Source: an uncultured Eubacterium sp. (lineage in GTDB: Bacteria; Bacillota; Clostridia; Lachnospirales; Lachnospiraceae). From it: DNA of 10,115 nt. The position numbers were made by a program, and so were the translations under genes. The notes under the pieces were generated by a model. That model did no database searches, had not been told where the DNA came from, and worked only from the letters and a program-made list of their open reading frames with translations. Location: NCBI GenBank assembly GCA_902475415.1, contig CABRZK010000071.1, positions 1 to 10,115 on the forward strand. The letters are read 5' to 3'. The number at the start of each line of letters is the position of its first letter. The first letter of the stretch is position 1. This document shows positions 1 to 5,607 of the stretch, in pieces.

Positions 1-1
1 C

Positions 2-946
2 ATGAGCCTCTCCGTGGAGGATATCTGCGGGATGCTTGCGGAATATGAAACGGACCATCAAACGGGGATGAAGATTCAGAAAATGGCAGAGCAAATTTTT
101 GATTATACTTCCGGTTATCCATTTTTGGTATCCAGAATATGCCAGATTATGGATGAAGATGTAAGCCGAAAAGAAGCATTTGCCACATTACAGAAAGTAT
201 GGACGCAGGAAGGATTTCTGGCTGCTGTACGAATATTGCTGGCAGAAAAAAATCCATTATTTGAGTCTCTGATTGGTAAGCTTCATGAATATCCGGAATT
301 AAATGAAGTGTTACAGTCATTGCTTTTTACGGGCAGAACCTATGCTTATGCAACGGATGAACCAACGGTTAATCTGGCAACTATGTTTGGATTTGTAAAG
401 AACAAAGGTGGCAATATGGTAATTGCTAACCGGATTTTTGAAACACGATTGTACAATTATTATCTGTCTGAGAACGAAATGCAGAAATCAGGAATTTACA
501 AAGCTTCCCTGCAGGATAAATCACAGTTTATCATAAATGGACATTTAAATATGAAAAAAATTCTGGAACGATTTATTGTTCATTTTAAGGAAATTTATGG
601 TGGTTGTGACGAAAAGTTTCTGGAAGAAGAAGGACGGCGATATTTTCTGTTGTATTTACGTCCGATTATTAATGGCACAGGAAACTATTATATAGAGGCC
701 AGAACGCGTGATATGAGGCGAACTGATGTGATTGTAGATTATCATGGCGAACAGTTTATTATCGAAATGAAAATCTGGCATGGAGATGAATATCATTCCC
801 GGGGAGAAAAACAGCTTATACAGTATCTGAATGATTATCATGTCAATAAGGGATATATGCTTAGTTTTAACTTTAATAAGAAAAAAACATGCGGAGTCCA
901 TGAAGTAATTTGTGGAGATAAAACGATTATTGAGGCAGTGGTGTAG
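2..946 (+). CDS. AAA-like ATPase with C-terminal PD-(D/E)XK nuclease-like domain (5' partial)
   Basis: This is the C-terminal 314 residues of a larger protein. The ATG at position 2 is probably an internal methionine, because no ribosome binding site is visible and the Walker A/B part of the ATPase expected in this family would lie upstream of the window. Residues 1-60 contain the phrase DYTSGYPFLVSRICQ, typical of the end of AAA-like NTPase domains common in gut Clostridia and Bacteroidetes. Residues about 205-314 form a PD-(D/E)XK-like fold: a helix glutamate near E210, D242 in RRTDVIVDY, E255 and K257 in IIEMKIW, then Q271 in a GEKQLIQYL helix. All core catalytic-type residues are present, so the nuclease-like domain looks intact. 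The biological role of this fusion family is not settled; defence, mobile-element and regulatory roles have all been considered. No partner gene is visible. Family call confident, function not. Confidence 0.8.
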   Translation: MSLSVEDICGMLAEYETDHQTGMKIQKMAEQIFDYTSGYPFLVSRICQIMDEDVSRKEAFATLQKVWTQEGFLAAVRILLAEKNPLFESLIGKLHEYPELNEVLQSLLFTGRTYAYATDEPTVNLATMFGFVKNKGGNMVIANRIFETRLYNYYLSENEMQKSGIYKASLQDKSQFIINGHLNMKKILERFIVHFKEIYGGCDEKFLEEEGRRYFLLYLRPIINGTGNYYIEARTRDMRRTDVIVDYHGEQFIIEMKIWHGDEYHSRGEKQLIQYLNDYHVNKGYMLSFNFNKKKTCGVHEVICGDKTIIEAVV

Positions 947-960
947 TATAAGGGCATTTA

Positions 961-989
961 TTGGCAGGATGTTTACGAAATCCTGCCGA
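961..989 (+). other. Stem-loop just downstream of the AAA-like gene
   Basis: Arms 963-970 (GGCAGGAT) and 980-987 (ATCCTGCC) pair perfectly around a 9-base loop; one G-T and one T-A pair extend the base. No T-run follows, so it is not a canonical intrinsic terminator. It could protect the 3' end of the message or attenuate transcription. It starts 15 bases after the stop codon. Confidence 0.35.
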
Positions 990-1219
990 ATAATACTAAA
1001 AAAGTGCCGGATAGTGAACAGGAACGATGTATTTATAAATATATATTAGAAATTGACTCAATTACAGCAGCAATAGTGGTGAAAATTTTTAGTAGCATTG
1101 TTTAGGATGAAGATGTAAAAGCAATGGATTCTTTATATTGCCAAGAAAAAAGTATATTCCATATTCAGTTTGTTTTAAGTTTCGTTAGAATGAATTTATC
1201 AAGTAAAATAGTTGAAATA

Positions 1220-1261
1220 AGCATTGAAATCAGCAAAAAAGTAAGATTTCAGTGCTTTTTT
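1220..1261 (+). terminator. Rho-independent terminator
   Basis: Left arm 1220-1231 pairs with right arm 1245-1256 over 12 bp with one G-T wobble, around a 13-base A-rich loop, and is followed by TTTTT at 1257-1261. The orientation fits termination of plus-strand transcripts from the AAA-like gene, about 270 bases past its stop codon. Confidence 0.7.
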
Positions 1262-1338
1262 CGTTTAAATGATGAAATTAAAGTCAAATTTTAAATTTCG
1301 CTAAGTTTCATTAAATCTGTAATTCCCAAAATAATAAT

Positions 1339-1433
1339 GCGGGAAATGTGGTGTTAGAGGTCCGGGGGACCTCTGTTTAGCACCGACCGAAGCGAAGCGG
1401 AGAGCTGAACCCAGGGTTCAGGTCTCCGTCCGC
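1339..1433. other. GC-rich structured element with two long hairpins
   Basis: This block of about 95 bases is far more GC-rich than its surroundings and highly self-complementary. Hairpin 1 (1350-1384): an 8-bp stem 1356-1363/1367-1374 with a GGG loop, on a lower stem 1350-1355/1379-1384, separated by a 4-base bulge. Hairpin 2 (1398-1428): 1398-1403/1423-1428 and 1405-1411/1415-1421, 13 bp with a single G-G mismatch and a 3-base loop. GCGG at 1339-1342 can pair with CCGC at 1430-1433 and close both into one multiloop. It lies directly beyond the terminator of the minus-strand tRNA gene. No protein frame explains it. It could be a small structured RNA on either strand or a dispersed extragenic palindromic repeat. 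I do not recognise the family, and no promoter is evident on either side. Confidence 0.55.
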
Positions 1434-1467
1434 AAAAAAATACCCCAACCAATGGTTGGGGTATTTT
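1434..1467 (-). terminator. tRNA-Leu terminator (palindromic, possibly bidirectional)
   Basis: Arms 1437-1450 and 1454-1467 are perfect 14-bp complements around a 3-base loop. Read on the minus strand, the stem starts right after the tRNA 3' end and is followed by seven T residues (complement of 1434-1440). On the plus strand it ends in four T residues, so weak bidirectional use is possible, for example for a plus-strand RNA made from 1339-1433. Confidence 0.85.
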
Positions 1468-1469
1468 AA

Positions 1470-1554
1470 TGCGGAAGATGGGACTTGAACCCACACGATT
1501 GCAATAATCACAAGATCCTTAGTCTTGCTCGTCTGCCAGTTCCGACACTTCCGC
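1470..1554 (-). tRNA. tRNA-Leu (anticodon AAG)
   Basis: Read on the minus strand from 1554 to 1470 this is an 85-nt class II tRNA. The acceptor stem GCGGAAG (1554-1548) pairs with CTTCCGC, followed by discriminator A at 1470. The D-arm has the AACTGGCAGA core typical of bacterial tRNA-Leu. The anticodon stem is CAAGA/TCTTG (1527-1523 and 1515-1511) with loop CTAAGGA, giving anticodon AAG at 1520-1518 and G37. A long variable arm with GATT/AATC pairing is present, and the T-arm has loop TTCAAGT. CCA is not encoded and would be added after transcription. The anticodon reads CUU directly; adenine at position 34 is normally deaminated to inosine, which would extend reading to CUC and CUA. Adenine-34 is uncommon in bacteria outside tRNA-Arg(ACG). 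The gene has its own promoter and terminator and appears monocistronic. Confidence 0.95.
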
Positions 1555-1591
1555 ATAGCCGTTATTTAGTTGTGTTTCAAACGACTTGATT

Positions 1592-1620
1592 ATAATAACA
1601 AAATAGAAAGAGAATGTCAA
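1592..1620 (-). promoter_or_regulatory. Sigma-A-type promoter of tRNA-Leu
   Basis: On the minus strand, TTGACA (1620-1615, perfect -35) and TATTAT (1597-1592, five of six -10 bases) are separated by 17 bases. The start point would fall near 1585, about 30 bases before the mature tRNA 5' end. The near-consensus quality fits a strongly expressed tRNA gene. Confidence 0.85.
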
Positions 1621-1644
1621 TACTTATTTGAAAAAAAGCGAAAA

Positions 1645-1673
1645 TTGACTTTTGGGATATGAAGTGATAGGAT
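1645..1673 (+). promoter_or_regulatory. Candidate promoter for the 76-aa protein / response regulator operon
   Basis: TTGACT (1645-1650, five of six) and TAGGAT (1668-1673, four of six) are spaced by exactly 17 bases. Transcription would start near 1680, about 115 bases before the ATG at 1796. This site also argues against the in-frame TTG at 1652 being the real start, since that codon lies inside the promoter. Confidence 0.5.
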
Positions 1674-1795
1674 TGCCTATACAAGCAGATTCTTCTGAAA
1701 ATGACTGGAAAATCTTTTTATTTCTAATGAAAAGAAGAGATAAGGCTGACAGGAGAATCGAAGAAAATACGAATGGAAAGAAGAGGAACTATACT

Positions 1796-2026
1796 ATGAT
1801 CAATCCGGCAGCAGCCATGAAAGTAATGAAAGCAAAAAATCAGTTTGTATCCAATCATCCGAAATTTGCAGCATTTTTCCGTAATGTATTAACCGGTGGA
1901 GTACAGGAAGGTACGATCATCGAGATTACAGTGACCAGACCGGGAGAGGAACCGATGACGACAAATATGCGTGTGCAGCAGTCTGATATTGAACTGTTCC
2001 AGAGTCTGAAAGATCTGAACGGCTGA
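1796..2026 (+). CDS. Small conserved-looking protein of unknown function (76 aa)
   Basis: I do not recognise a named family. The 76-residue product has no signal peptide and no membrane segment. Residues 1-35 are basic and helix-prone, with FVSNHPKFAAFFRNVL in the middle. Residues 38-63 (EGTIIEITVTRPGEEPMTT onward) look like beta strands, and a short acidic helix (SDIELFQSLKDL) ends the protein. I chose the ATG at 1796 because AGAGGA (1782-1787) lies 8 bases upstream at good Shine-Dalgarno spacing. An in-frame TTG at 1652 would add 48 residues of poor composition and overlap the promoter. It ends 13 bases before the response regulator start, so the two are very likely cotranscribed. A regulatory or accessory role beside the two-component system is possible but unsupported by motif. 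That it is a real gene is well supported; function is unknown. Confidence 0.75.
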   Translation: MINPAAAMKVMKAKNQFVSNHPKFAAFFRNVLTGGVQEGTIIEITVTRPGEEPMTTNMRVQQSDIELFQSLKDLNG

Positions 2027-2039
2027 TGGATGTGACGTT

Positions 2040-2903
2040 ATGTATTCCATGATTTTACTGGACGATGAAAAAATCGTACTGCAGGGTATTCAGAAACTCT
2101 GTCAGAAAGAAGATTTTGGATTTGTGATCAAAGGAGCTTATGTGGATCCGTTGAAAGCACTGGATGCTTTACCGGATCTGCGACCGCATCTGGTGATTAC
2201 GGATGTGCGGATGCCGCAGATGGATGGTCTGGAATTTGCCAGAAGAGTCAGAGAAATATTACCGGAGAGCGAGATTGTGATTCTGTCCGGATACCGTGAC
2301 TTTTCTTACGCTCAGACAGCAATGCAGATCGGCGTCAGTGATTATCTGCTGAAACCGGTGAAAAAAGCGGATTTTTCAGATATGCTGCACCGGATTTATG
2401 AACGGCTGGAGGCGAAAAGCGGTCAGGCTAGTTACTATCGCGTACTGGATGGATATGCGCGGGGACTGGTGGACGAGGCAGAAGTCAGGCAGGCTGTATC
2501 GTCCATGCAACCTTCCGGTACGGTTCACCATCCCGGAGAACTGGCCAGGGAGGGAGATAAGTCTCCAACCAGAATTGTGCGGGATGCCCTTTATTATATT
2601 CGCAGACACTATAATGAGAATATTTCGCTGACGGATGTGGCGGAGCATATCAATGTGAACAAAAGTTATCTCTGTGACGTGTTTAAAAAAGAGCAGAAAG
2701 TAACGATTCTTCAGTATATGACCAATCTGCGGATAGAGAAAGCAAAGGAACTTCTGATTCATACGGATATGAAAATGTATGAGATTTCCGTGGAAGTTGG
2801 GTATAACGATTATACTTATTTTTCACAGATTTTTAAACGAAGTACCGGTGAGACCCTTTCTGAGTTTCGAAAGAAATATGTCAAGAAGAAGGAAAATCTA
2901 TGA
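2040..2903 (+). CDS. YesN-type response regulator: receiver domain plus AraC-family DNA-binding domain
   Basis: This is a 287-residue cytoplasmic transcription regulator. Residues 1-120 are a receiver domain with the acidic pair D8/D9, phospho-acceptor D55 in LVITDVRMPQMDGLEF, S83 and K105 in LLKPVKK, so all switch residues are present. Residues about 121-177 are a linker. Residues about 180-287 are an AraC-type domain with two helix-turn-helix units (ISLTDVAEHINVNKSYLCDVFKK, then MYEISVEVGYNDYTYFSQIFKR). The usual YesN role is to activate transporter or catabolic genes after phosphorylation by a YesM-type kinase; that kinase type lies just downstream in convergent orientation (3085-5250). 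The length is well short of classical YesN proteins of around 500 residues, because the linker is short. The start is the ATG at 2040, 13 bases after the preceding gene; its ribosome binding site is weak, so translational coupling is likely. Confidence 0.93.
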   Translation: MYSMILLDDEKIVLQGIQKLCQKEDFGFVIKGAYVDPLKALDALPDLRPHLVITDVRMPQMDGLEFARRVREILPESEIVILSGYRDFSYAQTAMQIGVSDYLLKPVKKADFSDMLHRIYERLEAKSGQASYYRVLDGYARGLVDEAEVRQAVSSMQPSGTVHHPGELAREGDKSPTRIVRDALYYIRRHYNENISLTDVAEHINVNKSYLCDVFKKEQKVTILQYMTNLRIEKAKELLIHTDMKMYEISVEVGYNDYTYFSQIFKRSTGETLSEFRKKYVKKKENL

Positions 2904-2947
2904 TTTTCGGACGTGCACTGCGTACGGAAGTATTCGTGATGTTCTGA
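2900..2947 (+). other. Overlapping 15-codon mini-ORF after the response regulator
   Basis: The response regulator stop (TGA 2901-2903) overlaps an ATG at 2900 in the classic ATGA arrangement, and AAGGA lies a few bases upstream at ribosome-binding spacing. The frame encodes only MIFGRALRTEVFVMF before a stop. It may be a translated leader-sized peptide, a vestige of a once-coupled downstream cistron, or chance. No similarity is recognised. Confidence 0.2.
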
Positions 2948-3008
2948 TTTTGTTAATGATACAGTGTGTCAGGTGATTTCTGATCGAAATGAATAACTGA
3001 AAAAGTTG

Positions 3009-3083
3009 AAAACGGAGCAGTTTTCTCCGATAAGCAAGTAAGTGAAGTTTTTGCTGTCGAGAGAAAATGCTCCGTTTTTGGTT
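3009..3083. terminator. Long bidirectional terminator between convergent regulator and kinase genes
   Basis: Arms 3009-3019 and 3068-3078 pair over 11 bp. After a single bulged G (3020), 3021-3027 pairs with 3061-3067. Inside, CGA/TCG and AGCAA (3033-3037)/TTGCT (3051-3055) continue the structure to a terminal loop. On the plus strand it is followed by two T-runs (to 3086); on the minus strand the outer A-run supplies T residues. It would end both the regulator transcript and the kinase transcript, whose stop codon is at 3085-3087. Confidence 0.8.
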
Positions 3084-3084
3084 T

Positions 3085-5250
3085 TTATGACTGAAATGGA
3101 ATCTCCGGTTCCACCGGATCCCGGGTGATGACCGGAAGTTTCAGATCACACCAGGTGCGGCCATCCCGGATCTCATAGGAGAGACCGTAGGAAGTGCCGC
3201 ACAGAATCTGGACACGACGGTGAATGTTCTGTACGCCATAGCTGTTCTGGTCAAAATCAAGCAATTCCTGACTGGAAACATCGAAATCCAGAAGTTTTTT
3301 CATCAGATCCAGGGAGATGCGGGTTCCATCGTTGCCGATGCGGATATGCAGATACGGATCATCGATGGAAAATTCCAGTTGAATGGAAAATGGCTCATCC
3401 GGAGATACGATGCCATGTTTGATGGCATTTTCCACCAGCGGCTGCAGGGTAAAGCGCGGAATATATAATTCTGCGACGGTATCCGGAACAACGACCGATA
3501 CCTGCAGGCAATCCTGATAGCGGAATTGCTGCAGCAACAGGTAACTGCGCACATATTCCATTTCCTGGGTTACCTGGACAAAGGAGCTGTGACTTTTCGT
3601 CAGACTCAGGCGGAACATATCTGAGAGGGCAGTTACCATTTCACTGATTTCATCTTCATCATTTGCAATAGCCATCCAGTTAATGGAATCCAGCGTATTA
3701 TATAAAAAATGCGGATTAATTTGGCTTTGCAGTAGTGCCAGTTCAGCATCTTTTTTCTCCAGATTTTTGATAAAGTTTTCCCGTATGAGTGTATCCATAC
3801 GATCAATCATGTGCTGATAAGACTGATAGATCTGAATAATCTCATCCGGTTGATTTTCGGCATTTAGTTGATTGTGAACAATCTCATCCGGCTGATTTTC
3901 AGTATTTAACTGATCGTGAATGGATGCAGCCAATTGATTTTTATTCGTTCCGGAACCGACAGTCACAGCAGATGCAACAGAATCAATTCCGAAAGCAGGA
4001 CAAGTTTTGCTCTCGCTGGAATCAATTCCGGAAGCAGAATGCGTTACGTTTTTGCTGGAATCAATTCCGGAAGCAGAATGAGTCACATTTTTATTGGAAT
4101 TCGTCCTGGAAACTGCTTTTTTGCGTCCCGGAAATGGTACCGGTTTCATATCATTTCGATAAGCGTCCATGGTGTGTGCCAGTTGTATGATTGGCGCGGA
4201 CAGTGTGGAGGCTGTTCGAAGTGACAGGAAAAATAGAATCGCGATCATGGCTCCACTGAGCAATATGGCCTGCAGGATAAAAATAACCAGTGGTTCACAT
4301 ACTTCACGAAAAGGTGTGGCAGTGTAAAGATACCAGCCATTGTCGGTCACAGGTTTCATGTTAAATACAAAATGTCTGCCATGAGCGGACAAAATAAAGC
4401 CTTTTTCTTCCGGATTCAGTTTCTTTAGCAGATAAGAATAATCAGAAGAAACGTCATTTTGCAAAATGACAGATCCGTCACTGTTTATCAGCCAGACATT
4501 GGTGGTACGTCCGAAGTCAAAATTACCAAGCAATGTATGGATGTAATCATCATCCAGATACAGCATCAGGTAGCCCAGCAGACTTTTATAATCAGACATA
4601 CTGTAGACGGGACGCGCCATCATGATATGCTGGGGTGTTCCCGGACGCTCCTGTGCGGCATCATCAGAAGAAACGTGCAGATCAGTATTCTTCTGGTCGG
4701 TGCTGTCTGCATCATCTGAATCACCAAGCAAAGACCGGTAATCCGGATCCACATACCACAGATATGGTTTGCTGCTGACACGCAATTGTGCCAGCCATTT
4801 GGAATGCAGGATCGTATTGTAATCAGAAATATTGGTAAATGCTTTTTCTGTGGAATACAGCGTCTGATTATTTCCGGTCAGGATGACACAGTTGATATAA
4901 TCCCGGTTTGCGATAAAGCCGTTGATATGATAGGCTGCATCTGCATTTTGCGGAAACTGCTCGCCGGCGGTACTGTTGCGCAGCATCTGCTGGATCTCGC
5001 TGTTGAAAATCATGTCCTGGGAAAGTGTCTGCGTATTATCGATGATATTTGCCAGATCGCTTCGCACTTTTTCCGTGGCGGCAGCCTGAGAATTAATCAC
5101 AGTCTGCCGGTAGTTCAAGGTAAGCATGATCACAGATATCGCGCAGACGATGGCTGTGACCGGTGCCGCAATGCGAAAGATTGAGGACAGGAGCTTCCAG
5201 CGAAAGCTGTTCTGATTTTCTTTTTTTGTGTGTGGCATTTTTTTCTTCAT
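3085..5250 (-). CDS. YesM-type sensor histidine kinase with repeat-expanded linker
   Basis: This is a 721-residue membrane sensor kinase. Residues about 21-47 are the first membrane helix, 48-317 an extracellular sensor region of Cache-like layout, and 318-345 the second helix. A HAMP-like segment follows (346-380). The HisKA_7TM/His_kinase-type block has phospho-acceptor H514 in QSQINPHFLYNTLDSINW. The ATPase has an N-box (QPLVENAIKHG, N608), D641/G642 in IGNDGT and a final glycine motif at YGVQNIHRR. It should phosphorylate D55 of the convergent regulator. Residues 385-423 hold three 13-residue repeats and 445-472 two 14-residue repeats, in the stretch that carries the signal from HAMP to the catalytic core; such repeats are unusual there. 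The start is uncertain: ATG at 5250 or the fifth codon, neither with a clear ribosome binding site. Being antiparallel to its regulator is uncommon, as YesMN pairs are usually in one operon. Confidence 0.92.
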   Translation of the reverse strand: MKKKMPHTKKENQNSFRWKLLSSIFRIAAPVTAIVCAISVIMLTLNYRQTVINSQAAATEKVRSDLANIIDNTQTLSQDMIFNSEIQQMLRNSTAGEQFPQNADAAYHINGFIANRDYINCVILTGNNQTLYSTEKAFTNISDYNTILHSKWLAQLRVSSKPYLWYVDPDYRSLLGDSDDADSTDQKNTDLHVSSDDAAQERPGTPQHIMMARPVYSMSDYKSLLGYLMLYLDDDYIHTLLGNFDFGRTTNVWLINSDGSVILQNDVSSDYSYLLKKLNPEEKGFILSAHGRHFVFNMKPVTDNGWYLYTATPFREVCEPLVIFILQAILLSGAMIAILFFLSLRTASTLSAPIIQLAHTMDAYRNDMKPVPFPGRKKAVSRTNSNKNVTHSASGIDSSKNVTHSASGIDSSESKTCPAFGIDSVASAVTVGSGTNKNQLAASIHDQLNTENQPDEIVHNQLNAENQPDEIIQIYQSYQHMIDRMDTLIRENFIKNLEKKDAELALLQSQINPHFLYNTLDSINWMAIANDEDEISEMVTALSDMFRLSLTKSHSSFVQVTQEMEYVRSYLLLQQFRYQDCLQVSVVVPDTVAELYIPRFTLQPLVENAIKHGIVSPDEPFSIQLEFSIDDPYLHIRIGNDGTRISLDLMKKLLDFDVSSQELLDFDQNSYGVQNIHRRVQILCGTSYGLSYEIRDGRTWCDLKLPVITRDPVEPEIPFQS
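3838..3921 (-). repeat. Two tandem 42-bp in-frame repeats inside the kinase gene
   Basis: Units 3838-3879 and 3880-3921 agree at about 35 of 42 bases and encode HDQLNTENQPDEIV and HNQLNAENQPDEII (kinase residues 445-472). The unit length is a multiple of three, so copy changes keep the frame. The repeat lies just before the coiled segment leading to H514. Confidence 0.9.
3980..4096 (-). repeat. Three tandem 39-bp in-frame repeats inside the kinase gene
   Basis: Units are 3980-4018, 4019-4057 and 4058-4096. The last two differ at about 5 of 39 bases; the first is more diverged. They encode SNKNVTHSASGID, SSKNVTHSASGID and SSESKTCPAFGID (kinase residues 385-423), serine-rich and probably disordered. 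The gradient of divergence suggests stepwise duplication. Confidence 0.9.
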
Positions 5251-5607
5251 AAAACAATTTTGTATCTGAATGCTTTGTCGGAATAAGATTCAGATTATCT
5301 TTCTGAAAAATAGTAATATTTTCTATGTTCCCCAAAAATCCTTTTTCGGAACTATGCACCGGGAATACAGAAAAAAAGAGTTATTGTATTTGTGTGTCTC
5401 ATTTATTCTAGCAGAAATACGGAATAAGACAAACAAAAAATCCAAATATATGAAATTCCCAAAAATAGTCAATGAAAATCGAAATTTTCTTCATATTTCA
5501 AAAGTCTGTTTTTTGTACAATAAAGAAGGTTTGAAGAGCACGGAACGACAAAGGGTTTCGTGAAGGTTAAGTAATATGAGTATTTATATTGGGAGGACAA
5601 GTGAATC
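5251..5607. other. Divergent intergenic region between kinase and MFS genes
   Basis: This AT-rich spacer of 357 bases must hold the control regions of both neighbours. An inverted repeat (5264-5271/5288-5295, 8 bp perfect, 16-base loop) lies just upstream of the kinase start. A second (GAAAAT 5474-5479 / ATTTTC 5484-5489) lies upstream of the MFS gene. TACAAT at 5516-5521 resembles a -10 box for the MFS gene, but no matching -35 is seen. A plus-strand open frame at 5270-5563 has low-complexity composition and no ribosome binding site, and I do not regard it as a gene. Either inverted repeat could be a regulator site. Confidence 0.5.
5405..5432 (-). promoter_or_regulatory. Candidate promoter of the sensor kinase gene
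   Basis: On the minus strand, TTGTCT (5432-5427, four of six) and TAGAAT (5410-5405, five of six) are 16 bases apart. The leader to the kinase start would be about 150 bases and include the inverted repeat at 5264-5295. It is the best match I see but not compelling. Confidence 0.35.

Larger units (their letters stand above)
947..1338. other. AT-rich gene-poor spacer with a possible decayed reading frame
   Basis: No intact gene is visible. One plus-strand frame reads from 950 to 1294 with a single internal stop (TAG at 1103-1105) and ends with TAA at 1292-1294. It has no convincing start codon or ribosome binding site. The conceptual peptide (for example EIDSITAAIVVKIF before the stop, DEDVKAMDSLYCQEK after it) matches no family I recognise. 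It may be the residue of a lost gene or chance openness in AT-rich DNA. An 8-bp perfect inverted repeat (963-970 with 980-987) lies just after the upstream gene, and a terminator sits inside this frame, which argues against active translation. Confidence 0.3.

Noticed and set aside
1350..1384. Signal recognition particle (4.5S-like) RNA suggested by GGTCC and a GGTG...CACC closing stem
   Set aside because: The conserved GGAA-type tetraloop and the asymmetric internal loops of the SRP helix 8 are absent; the loop is a plain GGG.
1405..1421. Duplicate of the tRNA 3' end that would mark an integrative element att site (shared TGAACCCA)
   Set aside because: Only eight bases match the tRNA T-arm and they form part of a local hairpin. 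No integrase or longer duplication is seen.
1652..1795. N-terminal extension of the 76-residue protein from a TTG at 1652
   Set aside because: There is no ribosome binding site for the TTG, it overlaps a promoter-like TTGACT-17-TAGGAT, and a good ribosome site precedes the ATG at 1796.
3838..4096. Repeated units with regular spacing, reminiscent of a small CRISPR array
   Set aside because: The repeats are directly tandem with no unique spacers, lie wholly inside the kinase reading frame, and have lengths divisible by three. They are coding repeats.
5270..5563. Open plus-strand frame of 97 codons in the kinase-MFS spacer
   Set aside because: No ribosome binding site, AT-driven composition, no recognisable motif, and it covers the expected divergent promoters.
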